From the NCBI RefSeq assembly GCF_910583865.1, contig NZ_CAJTYX010000009.1:7071-71070 (forward strand): a stretch of 64,000 nt of DNA. Direction: 5' to 3'. The stretch's first letter is position 1; every line of letters begins with the position of its first letter. The position numbers and the translations under genes were made by a program. The notes beneath the pieces were generated by a model. It saw only the letters and a list, made by a program, of their open reading frames with translations. It did no database searches and was not told where the DNA came from. The stretch is from an uncultured Muribaculum sp. GTDB lineage: Bacteria > Bacteroidota > Bacteroidia > Bacteroidales > Muribaculaceae. Shown piece by piece: positions 23,931-32,409 of this stretch.

Positions 23931-25925
23931 TTATTTAAAACCCTGCATGAGCCACGGCAGGTTGAAGCGGTAGTGCAGGCGTGAGCTGAGGAGGTGGATT
24001 ACGTTGTCCGGAGTCTGGGTGGCGCAGAGGTAGCCGCGCGGTTCGGCATGTGTGGCATCCGATTCGAAAAATCCGGTCCATGCGCCTCCGTCGAGGAACC
24101 GCGGCTCGGCGTCGCTGATAAGGCGTCGCACGGGCCATGTCTTTCCTTCGTCGAATGACACCGCCGCATACATCCCGTAGCCTTTCTCCACGCTTCCGTC
24201 CGGCATGCGCAGCTCCATCCCCCTGTCGGCCTCCGGTGTGCGCTGCGGGTGGTCGGTGAACGACACCAGCAGCAGCGGCCCTTCGTTGAGGCGGCGCAAT
24301 ACCAGCCGCTGTCCTCCGTCGATCGGCGGAAGTTCTGATGCATGGTAGGTCCATGTGCGTCCCATGTCGTGTGATATGCTCATCGGCATCCGTGGCTTGC
24401 CGTCAGGGCCGGGGAGGCTGTTCCCTCTGCCGAGCGCCATCAGCGACCCGTCGGCGAGCTGCACTACTCCTGCGTGTATGCCTGCGATGGTACTACCGGT
24501 GTCATCTTCCTTGAAGTCCGGCAGCGGGGCGCCGTCCCATTGGTCGTTCCATGTGAGTCCGCCGTCGCGGCTTATATGGAGCGCCGTGCCGTCGGCTCCT
24601 CCCGGCCCGGCATCGCACGGTTGCAGAATCCACCCCTCGCGGGTTACCGAAGTGCCGGCTATCACCTGATGGCGCTTTGCATGCTCTGGGGCGATGATTC
24701 TTGTCGCCGACCATGTGGCCCCGTTGTCATGGCTCTCGCGTGCCACCATGGCCAGGTTCTGCCAGTCGCCGGAGGCCTCCATGCCGTTGATATGGAGCAG
24801 CCGTCCTGTGCCGTCGTTGAGCAGGGCGCTCCCGGTGAGGTTGCGGTCAGGCACCCGGAAAAACTCTCTCGCTTCCTCCCATCCTGATGCGCCGGCTTTC
24901 AGCCGCGACGAAAGCACCGTCACCTCGCGCCCGTTTTCCTCGTTGGCCGAGAACCATATGGCCAGCAGGTCGCCGTTGTCACACCACGTCACCGCAGGCT
25001 GGTGGTTATGGCGGTAGAAAGGTGTCGCGCTCCCGCATGAAGGCTCTATCACGAACGTCACGGGCGGGATATACAAGGGTTTGTCCGACGGCTTTCCCCA
25101 TTCATGTCGGTTGGGGTTTATGTCGGCACGTGGTGCGGGCGCGTTCCATCCCTTTCCCGACGGGCGCAGCGTGGCTGCCGACTCGACTATGCGGAATCCG
25201 GTCTGCGAATGCCGGTCGGATGGATGCATGGCGCTGCGGTTGGCGCTGCGCAGGTATTTCACCGGCGTGTGGTGGCTTCCTCCCCGGGTCACTCTGAACT
25301 CACCCTTCTCAGGCCCGCACGGGTCTGTAAGCGCCATGTCGGGATAGGGGGCATAACGGTCGAGGCACCACTCCTCCACATTGCCGTGCATGTCATATAG
25401 CCCGAAGGCGTTAGGCGCGAACATGGCCGTGCGCAGCGACACCGGGTCGAAGTCGCGCGCCACGCGCTGCGATTTGTGGCATGAGTCGGGAAACCAGTCG
25501 CCCGTATTATATAATGTGTATGAGCCGCCCCGGCAGGCATATTCCCATTCCGCTTCCGTAGGGAGACGGTACGTCCTGCCGTCGCGCTCACCGAGCCTTC
25601 GGCAGAATTCCATGGCATCGTCGTGGCTCACGTTGACCACGGCGTCATCGTCGCCGGTGGAGACGCCGTTCTTCCCGCGCAGCGCACGGTGCTGCGGGAA
25701 CAGTTCTTCATACTGTGCGTTGGTGATTTCGGTAGCGCTCATTCTGAACGGCGTGGAGATTGTCACCTTGTGCACAGGCCCTTCGTCGAAATCCTCACCG
25801 AGGGCGCGGCTTCCCATGTAGAAGTATCCCGCCGGAATGTCTACCATCCTTATCGGCTCGGCGGCATATGCCGCAACGGCGCCGGCATACAGGATGACGG
25901 CGATTGCTAAATTGTTGTTTATCAT
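23931..25925 (-). CDS. Formylglycine-enzyme-like (SUMF1) domain fused to an Asp-box sialidase-like domain
   Basis: The protein is read from the ATG at 25925 (664 residues), which gives the signal peptide MINNNLAIAVILYAGAVAAYA; an upstream start would bury it. Residues about 25-245 are an FGE/SUMF1 fold (DIPAGYFYMGS, YRLPTEAEWEYACRGG, LYDMHGNVEEWCLD, RVTRGGSHHTPVKYLRSANR). The two catalytic Cys that active formylglycine enzymes carry after RGG are absent, so sulfatase activation is unlikely. Residues about 280-655 form a beta-propeller with four Asp boxes (SHDNGATW, SRDGGLTW, SHDMGRTW, SFDEGKTW). The GH33 F/Y-R-I-P motif is replaced by H-N-H-Q-P, so true sialidase activity is doubtful. Probably secreted and glycan-binding or hydrolytic. 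Confidence 0.8.
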   Translation of the reverse strand: MINNNLAIAVILYAGAVAAYAAEPIRMVDIPAGYFYMGSRALGEDFDEGPVHKVTISTPFRMSATEITNAQYEELFPQHRALRGKNGVSTGDDDAVVNVSHDDAMEFCRRLGERDGRTYRLPTEAEWEYACRGGSYTLYNTGDWFPDSCHKSQRVARDFDPVSLRTAMFAPNAFGLYDMHGNVEEWCLDRYAPYPDMALTDPCGPEKGEFRVTRGGSHHTPVKYLRSANRSAMHPSDRHSQTGFRIVESAATLRPSGKGWNAPAPRADINPNRHEWGKPSDKPLYIPPVTFVIEPSCGSATPFYRHNHQPAVTWCDNGDLLAIWFSANEENGREVTVLSSRLKAGASGWEEAREFFRVPDRNLTGSALLNDGTGRLLHINGMEASGDWQNLAMVARESHDNGATWSATRIIAPEHAKRHQVIAGTSVTREGWILQPCDAGPGGADGTALHISRDGGLTWNDQWDGAPLPDFKEDDTGSTIAGIHAGVVQLADGSLMALGRGNSLPGPDGKPRMPMSISHDMGRTWTYHASELPPIDGGQRLVLRRLNEGPLLLVSFTDHPQRTPEADRGMELRMPDGSVEKGYGMYAAVSFDEGKTWPVRRLISDAEPRFLDGGAWTGFFESDATHAEPRGYLCATQTPDNVIHLLSSRLHYRFNLPWLMQGFK

Positions 25926-25939
25926 GATTACAAGATTGG

Positions 25940-26812
25940 TTATCGGGTGTCCATACCCCACATGAGCTTGTCGCGGAGGGTGTCGGTGAAATGGTGGCCT
26001 CGGCGCTTGATCAGTCTTATGGCGAAAGGAGCGCGCCGCAATGTGACGGTACTGTCGGATGTCAGCGACATGAAGCGCCCGTCGAGGCTCAGGCGGTAGG
26101 CCGTGGAGCGCGAGCGGGTGGTGATGGATATCACGCTGTCATCGCGCACCACCAGAGGACGCATGGTCAGTGAGTGGGCGGCGATGGGCGATACGGCCCA
26201 TACCGGCGCCGACGGCTCCAGGATAGGCCCTCCCACTGAAAGATTATAGCCTGTAGATCCTGTGGGCGTGGATATTATCAGCCCGTCGGCCAGATAGTTG
26301 GCCAGAGGTGAGCCGTTGATGCGCGCGTCCATCCGGATCATCGACGAGGTGTCCTGCTTGAGCACTGCAACCTCGTTGAGGGCATATGGCCATATGCCGG
26401 AGGGCAACGGCTTGTCGGACTCTACGGCTATCAGCGTGCGTGTCTCCACGTCGTAGTCGCCGTCGAGAAGCCTGTCGATCCAGCGGTCGGCGTCTCTCAT
26501 ATGTGTGGCTGCGAGATAGCCCAGGTGTCCAGTGTTTATCCCGAGTATAGGTATCTGCTTGTCGCCCACCCATTGCGCCGTGTGCAGGAATGTGCCGTCA
26601 CCGCCGATGCTTATGGCTATGGCGGCGTTGAAGTCGTTGCCATGGATTATGTCGTTGACGGAAGGCGGCGAGGGGAGCACCCCGCAAAGGTAGCGGTAGA
26701 ATGATTCCTCGACCTCTACCCACATGTTGCGGCGGCACATGGCCTCGAAGAAGTAGACTATCTCGTCGAGATGGCTCTCCTGGTATGGGTTGCCGTAGAT
26801 GGCGATGCGCAT
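25940..26812 (-). CDS. nadK: NAD kinase
   Basis: The 290-residue protein has the NAD-kinase GGDGT motif (ISIGGDGTFLHTA, about 68-80), NTGHLGYLA (about 94), and LADGLIISTPTGSTGYNLSVGGPI (about 176-199), the NAD-binding and catalytic loop. It makes NADP from NAD and ATP (or polyphosphate) in the cytoplasm. Its stop lies 14 bp before the secreted fusion protein's ATG and its start 40 bp after the CBS-protein gene, so the three may share a transcript. A nadK/CBS/pdxJ neighbourhood is, to my memory, common in Bacteroidota. Confidence 0.95.
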   Translation of the reverse strand: MRIAIYGNPYQESHLDEIVYFFEAMCRRNMWVEVEESFYRYLCGVLPSPPSVNDIIHGNDFNAAIAISIGGDGTFLHTAQWVGDKQIPILGINTGHLGYLAATHMRDADRWIDRLLDGDYDVETRTLIAVESDKPLPSGIWPYALNEVAVLKQDTSSMIRMDARINGSPLANYLADGLIISTPTGSTGYNLSVGGPILEPSAPVWAVSPIAAHSLTMRPLVVRDDSVISITTRSRSTAYRLSLDGRFMSLTSDSTVTLRRAPFAIRLIKRRGHHFTDTLRDKLMWGMDTR

Positions 26813-26852
26813 GGTATGTGATGGTTTTGAAATGTCGGATTCGTTCTGGCGG

Positions 26853-27521
26853 CTACACTTCGAGATAGTGGAGCAGGGAGTTGACGCGCTCGATCATGTC
26901 GGCGTTGAGCAGTCCGGGCGTGCCGGCCATCTCCACCGTCTCGTAGCCGTAGCGCGCCAGGGAGCGTGCTACCGACTCGCCGCGCGAATGGTTCACACGC
27001 AACAGCACCGTTGTCGGCGAGTTGGGCTGTGTGCCGGCCGTCACGTTGAGATTGAGCAGGTGGGCGTCGGCATCCTCCACGGCGTGGGCTATGGCGGAGG
27101 CGCTGTACTCGCCCGGAGGGCATACGGCGGTTATCTCGGTGTAGTCGTCGAGCTGCGGGAATAGCGATGCCGCCAAGCGGAGCATCCCCTCGCGGTCTGC
27201 CGCTCCGAGGTAGCTGTCGCTTGAATCGTCATCGACCACCGCCACAACCCTCTCGCCTGCGGCCATGCGCTCAAGCAGCAGCGACACCGGCGCGGATGCT
27301 GCCACGGGACGCACGTGTGCCACCACTTCGCCGAGCCTGGCGTGGGCGTCGGCACGGAGCGCCGAGGCGTCGGCCATGCCCAGATAGCGGCCCGAGGCGT
27401 CGCACACCGGCAGCGGCCCGACATGCTCTATGGCCATGCTGAGGCGCGGCATCGACTCGGCGACTGTCAGGAGGCCGTCCAGGGCCTCGATTCTTGGAGA
27501 TATGGCATCTTTTGCTGTCAA
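26853..27521 (-). CDS. CBS-domain-containing protein
   Basis: The 222-residue protein has a pair of degenerate CBS motifs in the first 125 residues (VGPLPVCDASGRYLGMADAS and ERVVAVVDDDSSDSYLGAAD) and an ACT-like alpha/beta tail (TEITAVCPPGEYSASAIAHAVED, then STTVLLRVNHSRGES-type pattern). It probably senses an adenine nucleotide; no enzymatic domain is seen. It lies upstream of nadK and divergent from pdxJ, which makes a role in cofactor metabolism possible but unproven. Confidence 0.75.
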   Translation of the reverse strand: MTAKDAISPRIEALDGLLTVAESMPRLSMAIEHVGPLPVCDASGRYLGMADASALRADAHARLGEVVAHVRPVAASAPVSLLLERMAAGERVVAVVDDDSSDSYLGAADREGMLRLAASLFPQLDDYTEITAVCPPGEYSASAIAHAVEDADAHLLNLNVTAGTQPNSPTTVLLRVNHSRGESVARSLARYGYETVEMAGTPGLLNADMIERVNSLLHYLEV

Positions 27522-27549
27522 AACGTTTCGTGGTTTACGTATTTCTCAC

Positions 27550-27557
27550 TAATTTTG
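27550..27557 (+). promoter_or_regulatory. -7 box TAATTTTG upstream of pdxJ
   Basis: Perfect TAnnTTTG on the plus strand, 137 bp before the pdxJ ATG chosen here. Confidence 0.45.
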
Positions 27558-27693
27558 CAGTTGCCAATGAGGCCTCGTGGCCTCGGGCATCGTGAAAAGG
27601 CTACAAATTTACTGATTTTTTCCGATTACATAAAGCCTTACGGGTGGATTGTCGCCCCGGCTACTTATGACAACGCATCAACAGCCAATAAGG

Positions 27694-28407
27694 ATGACTA
27701 ATCTAAGTGTAAATATCAACAAGGTGGCCACTTTGCGCAACGCGCGTGGCGAGAACACTCCCGACGTGGAGCGTGTGGCAGTCGACTGCGAGAGGTTCGG
27801 GGCCGACGGCATAACCGTGCACCCGCGTCCCGACGAGCGCCACATCCGCCATGACGACGTCATTGCCCTGCGCCCCCTTGTAAAGACCGAGTTCAACATC
27901 GAGGGATATCCCTCCGACGATTTCATGCGTCTTGTGCTGATGGTGCGTCCCGAGCAGGTCACTCTCGTGCCTGACGCTCCCGACGCCCTGACTTCGAGCG
28001 CCGGATGGGACGTAGCGGCCAACATGGAGACCCTTACAGCCATCGTCGACCGCCTGCATGAGGCTGGAGTCAGGGCCTCGATATTCGTCGACCCGGACCC
28101 CGACACGATAAAGGCCGCCGCAGCCACCGGCGCCGACCGCGTGGAGCTTTACACAAAGCCATATGCCGACATGTATCCCGCTGATCCCGAAGCAGCCGTG
28201 GCCCCGTATGTCGCCGCAAGCCTCGCCGCCCACAAGGCCGGGCTGGGAGTCAACGCCGGGCATGACCTCAATCTCGACAACCTGAAGTTCTTCCACGAGC
28301 GTCTGCCTTACCTCAACGAGGTGTCGATAGGCCATGCCATCATTTCCGATGCGCTCTACCTTGGTCTGGAGACAGCCATACGCAGTTACAAGAAATGTCT
28401 GCAATAA
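27694..28407 (+). CDS. pdxJ: Pyridoxine 5'-phosphate synthase
   Basis: The 237-residue protein starts at the ATG at 27694 (MTNLSVNINKVATLRNARG), matching the family N-terminus; upstream in-frame starts would add residues with no family counterpart. PdxJ landmarks are VAVDCERFGADGITVHPRPDERHI (about 28-50), the Glu-containing FNIEGYPS, ASIFVDPDPD, GADRVELYTKPYA and GLGVNAGHDLNLDNL near the C-terminus. It condenses 1-deoxyxylulose 5-phosphate with 3-amino-2-oxopropyl phosphate. The exbB-exbD-tonB genes follow 25 bp later on the same strand. Confidence 0.95.
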   Translation: MTNLSVNINKVATLRNARGENTPDVERVAVDCERFGADGITVHPRPDERHIRHDDVIALRPLVKTEFNIEGYPSDDFMRLVLMVRPEQVTLVPDAPDALTSSAGWDVAANMETLTAIVDRLHEAGVRASIFVDPDPDTIKAAAATGADRVELYTKPYADMYPADPEAAVAPYVAASLAAHKAGLGVNAGHDLNLDNLKFFHERLPYLNEVSIGHAIISDALYLGLETAIRSYKKCLQ

Positions 28408-28432
28408 ACGGAATCTTAAACGACTGTAAGAC

Positions 28433-29251
28433 ATGTTCGCTGCGCTGACGGATGCCGTAAGGCTTGTGGCCGACACAATGGCCATGATTGCCGACATAGT
28501 ATTTACCACCATATCTTCTGCAATGTCAATCATCAACACGATTTTCGCCGGTGTGCCGGGCGCTGTGACCGACACCGTCAACATAATGAGCGAGACGGCC
28601 GCCGTCCCGACCGAGGCCGCCGAGACCGCCCGCATGTCGGTGTGGGAGCTGTGCCTAAAAGGCGGATTCATAATGATTCCGCTGGCCATCCTCCTTGTCA
28701 TCAGCATCTACATCTTCATCGAGCGCTACATAGCCATCAGGCGCGCCGACCGCGAGGACGCCACATTCATGAAGCGTATCAAGGACTATATCCACGAGGG
28801 CGAGATTGATAGCGCAAAGCTGCTCTGCAAGAAAAACGGCACGCCCTACGCACGCCTCATCCTCAAGGGCATCAGCCGCATAGGACGCCCGATGAACGAT
28901 GTGCTCGTGGCCATAGAGAATACCGGCAACCTTGAGATAGCCAATCTCGGCAAGGGCCTCACCTGGCTCGCCACCACTGCCGCCGGAGCTCCGATGCTCG
29001 GGTTCCTCGGCACGGTGATCGGCATGGTGGAGGCATTCTTCTCCCTGGCCAACGCCGGATCGTCGGCCAACATAAGCGTGCTCGCCGGAGGCATCTACGA
29101 GGCGCTTGTCACCACCGTCGCTGGACTCGCCGTCGGCATCGTGGCGCTATTCGCCTACAACGCCCTTGTGGCGCGCATCAACGGCGTGATGAAGCTCCTT
29201 GAAGGAAAGACCATGGAGTTCATGGACCTCCTCAACGAGCCTGCCGAGTGA
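28433..29251 (+). CDS. exbB: ExbB/TolQ-family proton channel
   Basis: The 272-residue inner-membrane protein has a hydrophobic N-terminal region, a first conserved segment ELCLKGGFIMIPLAILLVISIYIFIERY (about 70-98), a cytoplasmic loop with CKKNGTPYARLILKGISRIG, and two more helices around TTAAGAPMLGFLGTVIGMVEAFFSLA and ISVLAGGIYEALVTTVAGLAVGI. The last is the MotA/TolQ/ExbB signature. With ExbD and TonB it harnesses proton-motive force for outer-membrane receptors. The N-terminal 65 residues are longer than in E. coli ExbB. Confidence 0.93.
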   Translation: MFAALTDAVRLVADTMAMIADIVFTTISSAMSIINTIFAGVPGAVTDTVNIMSETAAVPTEAAETARMSVWELCLKGGFIMIPLAILLVISIYIFIERYIAIRRADREDATFMKRIKDYIHEGEIDSAKLLCKKNGTPYARLILKGISRIGRPMNDVLVAIENTGNLEIANLGKGLTWLATTAAGAPMLGFLGTVIGMVEAFFSLANAGSSANISVLAGGIYEALVTTVAGLAVGIVALFAYNALVARINGVMKLLEGKTMEFMDLLNEPAE

Positions 29252-29307
29252 TCCGCGCCCTTTAAGCAACTCTGTCTATACCCTCTTACCCTCTCCATAT
29301 CCGACCT

Positions 29308-29769
29308 ATGGCTCTGAAACGTCAACACGACATGATGGCAATGTTCTCGATGGCATCGATGACCGATGTCATCTTCCTGTTGCTTATCTTCTTCATGATA
29401 ACATCCACATTCGTATTTCCCACGGCGCTTGAGGTGAACCTTCCGCAGAGCACCGTGCAGACCTCCCTCAAGCCCGGCACACGCGTCTACATCGACAAGG
29501 ATGAGAAGCTTTACGCGTCGTTCGGCGACGAGGAGCCGCAGCCGATAGAGGGCGACGCCCTGCTGCCGTTCCTTCAGCTCGCCGCGCAGAACGCTCCCGC
29601 CGACGAGGCGTTCATTGCCATATACGCCGATGAGGAAGTGCCCTACGGGAAGATTGTGGAGGTGCTTGACCTCGGCGCGCGCAACAACCTCCGGATGGTG
29701 CTCGCCACGCGTCCGTCCAACGCGCGCAAGAGCGCATATGCCGATCCTGCAACCACCTCACGGCTCTGA
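29308..29769 (+). CDS. exbD: ExbD/TolR-family biopolymer transport protein
   Basis: The 153-residue protein has one N-terminal membrane anchor, SMTDVIFLLLIFFMITSTFVF (about 17-37), with the conserved Asp of the proton path (TDVIF). The periplasmic ExbD/TolR domain follows (YIDKDEKLYASFGDE to IYADEEVPYGKIVEVLDLGARNNLRMVLAT). It lies between exbB and the TonB-like gene, 8 bp before the latter. Confidence 0.93.
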   Translation: MALKRQHDMMAMFSMASMTDVIFLLLIFFMITSTFVFPTALEVNLPQSTVQTSLKPGTRVYIDKDEKLYASFGDEEPQPIEGDALLPFLQLAAQNAPADEAFIAIYADEEVPYGKIVEVLDLGARNNLRMVLATRPSNARKSAYADPATTSRL

Positions 29770-29777
29770 CCTCCGCC

Positions 29778-30593
29778 ATGCGACAGAAAGATAAAGACCG
29801 CACGATTGCCGCTCTCGGCACGATTCTTGTGCTGGCTCTCCTGCTTCTGTGGATAGTCCTGTCGGAATTCCGTGTCGACATAGCCGACATGGAGTCGCGC
29901 AAGTGGCCTCCTGTCGATTCGAGCGAGATCGTGTTCGGCGGCGAGTATGTGAAGTTGGGCGACATGCCGCAGCCCGAGCCGCAGCAACGCCCCGAGCCTC
30001 AGCCTCAGGAGTCGGCGCAGGAGCCTGCATATGAAGGAACCGACCTGCGTGATGCCGGACCGAAGTCGGAGACACCCGCACCGACGGTAGCATCCGACCG
30101 TCCGTCGCCGATGAAGGTGGAGAAGAAGCCGGAGACTCCGGAAAAGAAAGGCCCGACCAAGGAGGAAATCGCCGAGCGCGAGCGTATAAAGCGGCAGAAA
30201 GAGCAGGAGGCACAGAGCCGCAAGATAAGCTCCGGGATGAAAAACAGCTTCAAGCGCGACAACAAGGCCGCCAAGGGCACGCCCGGTAGCCCCGACGGAA
30301 ATTCCGACTCAGGCGTTCTGTCCGGCACTCCCGGATTCAGCCTGAAAGGGCGCACGCCGGAATCGTGGGGACGCACGCGCAGCACCCTCGCCGGCACGAT
30401 CATCATACGCGTGAGCGTCAACCGCCAGGGCCATGTGGTAGGTTCGCCCGTCTATGTGGGCGGTTCCGGTCCTGCCGCAGCCAGTTTGGAGGTACGTCGC
30501 ACATGTATCAACGCCGCCCGCCAGTCGCGCTTCTCGGTCGACCTCGACGCTCCTGCCGAGCAGGTCGGCACAATCACCTGGACATTCCGCTGA
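29778..30593 (+). CDS. TonB/TolA-like energy transducer
   Basis: The 271-residue protein has a single N-terminal membrane segment (AALGTILVLALLLLWIVL, about 11-28). A long Pro/Glu/Lys-rich periplasmic spacer follows (PEPQQRPEPQPQ, then KKPETPEKKGPTKEEIAERERIKRQKEQE). The C-terminal domain (about 205-271: TIIIRVSVNRQGHVVGSPVYVGGSG and CINAARQSRFSV to TITWTFR) resembles the TonB C-domain, without the classical YP motif. It would bridge the ExbB-ExbD motor and outer-membrane receptors. Confidence 0.8.
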   Translation: MRQKDKDRTIAALGTILVLALLLLWIVLSEFRVDIADMESRKWPPVDSSEIVFGGEYVKLGDMPQPEPQQRPEPQPQESAQEPAYEGTDLRDAGPKSETPAPTVASDRPSPMKVEKKPETPEKKGPTKEEIAERERIKRQKEQEAQSRKISSGMKNSFKRDNKAAKGTPGSPDGNSDSGVLSGTPGFSLKGRTPESWGRTRSTLAGTIIIRVSVNRQGHVVGSPVYVGGSGPAAASLEVRRTCINAARQSRFSVDLDAPAEQVGTITWTFR

Positions 30594-30599
30594 CATACC

Positions 30600-30617
30600 T
30601 CCCGCCGTCGGGCGGGA
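30600..30617 (+). terminator. GC-rich hairpin between tonB and the preQ1 element
   Basis: Perfect stem TCCCGCC / GGCGGGA with loop gtcg, 6 bp after the TonB-like stop codon. No T-tract follows, so it is a weak terminator or processing site at best. Confidence 0.45.
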
Positions 30618-30633
30618 AACCTAATGAAATAAA

Positions 30634-30664
30634 CCCGAGTGCTTGCTACCTCGTTAAAAACAAG
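30634..30664 (+). promoter_or_regulatory. preQ1-I-like riboswitch
   Basis: Stem CGAG/CTCG (30636-30639 with 30650-30653) encloses the loop TGCTTGCTAC and is followed by the A-rich tail TTAAAAACAAG. The GCTAC of the loop matches the known B. subtilis preQ1-I loop. The loop TTG can pair with CAA of the tail, the covariant of the known UAG/CUA pseudoknot. The tail ends 4 bp before the ATG of a queuosine-precursor transporter, so ligand binding would hide the start region. Confidence 0.75.
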
Positions 30665-30668
30665 AAAA

Positions 30669-31370
30669 ATGACAAACAACAACACTGATTCACTTCAAAG
30701 AGAAGCGCGCGCATCGTTCACGCTTCCGTTTCTGATTTTCACAGTACTGTTCTGCGTGTGCCTTATCGTAGCCAATCTCGTCGAGATCAAGACTGTCGAC
30801 ATAGGCTTCACTACCATCACCGCCGGAATGGTAGTATTTCCTCTGAGTTACATCATCAACGACTGCATAGTCGAGGTCTACGGCTTCCGCAAGGCCCGCA
30901 TGGTGATATGGCTCGGATTTGCCATGAACTTCTTCGTCACCATGATGCTACAGCTCGCCATCCTGCTCCCCGGAGCCGGAGAGTGGCAGGCTCAGGAGGC
31001 GTTCGAGGCGGTGTATGGCACCGTGCCGCGCATCCTCACGGCCTCCTTCATAGCATTCGTGTGCGGCTCGATGGTCAACGCATGGGTCATGAGCCGCATG
31101 AAAGTGGCCGGCGGAGGACGCCATTTCTCATTGCGCGCCATCCTGTCGACCCTCTTGGGCGAGGGTGTCGATTCGCTCATATTCTTCCCGGTGGCATTCT
31201 GGGGGATATTGCCCGCCGATGTAATCGTAGAGCTTATGTTGGCCCAGACCTGCCTGAAAACCCTCTACGAAATCATCATCCTGCCCGTCACCATCCGCAT
31301 CGTCCGCTACATCAAACGCATCGAACGCCTCGACACCTTTGACACCGGCATCCGTTACACCCCCTGGTGA
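30669..31370 (+). CDS. Queuosine precursor transporter (YhhQ/VUT family)
   Basis: The 233-residue inner-membrane protein is read from the ATG at 30669, directly after the riboswitch-like tail. It has about six hydrophobic segments with the family pattern FCVCLIVANLVEIKTVDIGF, VFPLSYIINDCIVEVYGFRKAR (about 55-76) and LGEGVDSLIFFPVAFWG. The family imports preQ0/preQ1 for queuosine in tRNA. The preQ1-I-like element in its leader supports the function independently. Confidence 0.92.
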   Translation: MTNNNTDSLQREARASFTLPFLIFTVLFCVCLIVANLVEIKTVDIGFTTITAGMVVFPLSYIINDCIVEVYGFRKARMVIWLGFAMNFFVTMMLQLAILLPGAGEWQAQEAFEAVYGTVPRILTASFIAFVCGSMVNAWVMSRMKVAGGGRHFSLRAILSTLLGEGVDSLIFFPVAFWGILPADVIVELMLAQTCLKTLYEIIILPVTIRIVRYIKRIERLDTFDTGIRYTPW

Positions 31371-31441
31371 TCCCATCCCTCCCCGGCATAACTGCCCTCC
31401 TCCCCCCAATTCCCCGCCTCACTTCTGGGGTAAGTTAAAAC

Positions 31442-31520
31442 GCACAGAGCACACGGAGATTAAAATATTCAGTGATGAAAATTCACTCATTTTTCTCTGT
31501 GCCCTCCGTGTGCTCCGTGC
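31442..31520. repeat. CTCTGTG-family 9-bp units arranged as a long inverted repeat
   Basis: GAGCACACGGAG (31447-31458) pairs perfectly with CTCCGTGTGCTC (31504-31515), with extra GCACAGAG-type pairing outside and a small GTGA/TCAC stem inside. The arms consist of 9-bp units (CTCTGTGCC, CTCCGTGTG, CTCCGTGCT). The rest of 31371-31581 shows no gene. Confidence 0.75.
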
Positions 31521-31581
31521 TTTATTCCTTACCACTAAATACCTCCGTAAATTGGTTGGGAAACGAAAAAGGTGCGAAAAC

Positions 31582-31612
31582 TTGCGTAGTTGCGAAAAAT
31601 TTAGTTACTTTG
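31582..31612 (+). promoter_or_regulatory. Promoter of the L28-L33 operon (TTG-N20-TTACTTTG)
   Basis: The -33 TTG (31582-31584) and -7 TTACTTTG (31605-31612, one mismatch) are 20 bp apart. The leader before the L28 ATG at 31740 would be about 120 nt. Confidence 0.55.
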
Positions 31613-31739
31613 CACACTGTTTTTAGGCTCATCCTGTAAAATTGTTGAGAATGATGCACTTAGCGATGATATGAGACTGAGATGGCGGCCTAATGACTGA
31701 ATACAAGCAATTCAACAAAACAAAAGATAACAAACAGCC

Positions 31740-32000
31740 ATGTCAAAGATTTGTCAGATTACAGGCAAGAAAGCTATGGTGGGCAACAACGTGTCGCACT
31801 CGAAGCGTCGTACAAAGCGCACGTTCAATGTCAACCTCTTTGAGAAGAAGTTCTACTGGGTAGAACAGGACGCATGGATCCGTCTGACCATCAGCGCAGC
31901 CGGTCTCCGCACCATCAATAAGCTCGGCCTCAACGCCGCTATGCAGCAGGCAGCCGGAAAGGGTTATTTAACTGGTAAAGACATCAAATTTATAGACTAA
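31740..32000 (+). CDS. rpmB: 50S ribosomal protein L28
   Basis: An 86-residue basic protein with the bL28 core: CQITGKKAMVGNNVSHSKRRTKRTFNVNL, then FYWVEQDAWIRLTISAAGLRTINKLGL. The length is normal for Bacteroidota. It heads a three-gene operon with L33 and DUF4295 (gaps of 3 and 21 bp) that ends in a strong terminator. Confidence 0.97.
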   Translation: MSKICQITGKKAMVGNNVSHSKRRTKRTFNVNLFEKKFYWVEQDAWIRLTISAAGLRTINKLGLNAAMQQAAGKGYLTGKDIKFID

Positions 32001-32003
32001 GCT

Positions 32004-32192
32004 ATGGCAAAGAAAGCTAAAGGTAATCGCGTCCAGGTCATCCTCGAATGCACCGAGCACAAGGCCAGCGGCATGCCCGGCACTTCGCGTTACATCACTA
32101 CCAAGAACCGTAAGAATACTACCGAACGTCTTGAGCTGAAGAAGTACAATCCCATCCTCAAGCGCATGACGATTCACAAAGAAATCAAATAA
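32004..32192 (+). CDS. rpmG: 50S ribosomal protein L33
   Basis: A 62-residue protein with the bL33 pattern VQVILECTEHKASGMPGTSRYITTKNRKNTTERLELKKYNP. Only one Cys of the possible zinc-ribbon pairs is present (ECTE), so this is a zinc-free type. It starts 3 bp after the L28 stop codon. Confidence 0.96.
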   Translation: MAKKAKGNRVQVILECTEHKASGMPGTSRYITTKNRKNTTERLELKKYNPILKRMTIHKEIK

Positions 32193-32213
32193 GCACTTTA
32201 ACATCTCCACGAT

Positions 32214-32363
32214 ATGGCAAAGAAAACCGTTGCATCACTGCAGAAAGGTGAAGGACGTACCTACAGCAAGGTGATCAAGATGGAAAAGTCACCCAAGACA
32301 GGCGCTTACGTCTTTAAGGAAGAGATGGTCCCCAACGACCAGGTAAAGGCCGCTCTCAAATAA
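32214..32363 (+). CDS. DUF4295 small ribosome-associated protein
   Basis: ATG at 32214, TAA at 32361-32363, 49 residues beginning MAKKTVASLQKGEGRTYSKV and ending VKAALK; very basic. DUF4295 is a Bacteroidota-restricted family that regularly follows L33. I recall that an extra Bacteroidota large-subunit protein has been seen in ribosome structures and this may be it, but I cannot verify that. It is last in the operon, 47 bp before the terminator. Confidence 0.88.
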   Translation: MAKKTVASLQKGEGRTYSKVIKMEKSPKTGAYVFKEEMVPNDQVKAALK

Positions 32364-32409
32364 GAAACCACTGCGGAACCTTATCCGCAATCCCATACAC
32401 CCTCCTACG

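Noticed and set aside
29777..30213. Minus-strand Arg/Pro-rich frames in the TonB spacer
   Set aside because: Reverse translation of a Pro/Glu/Lys-rich linker; no start context.
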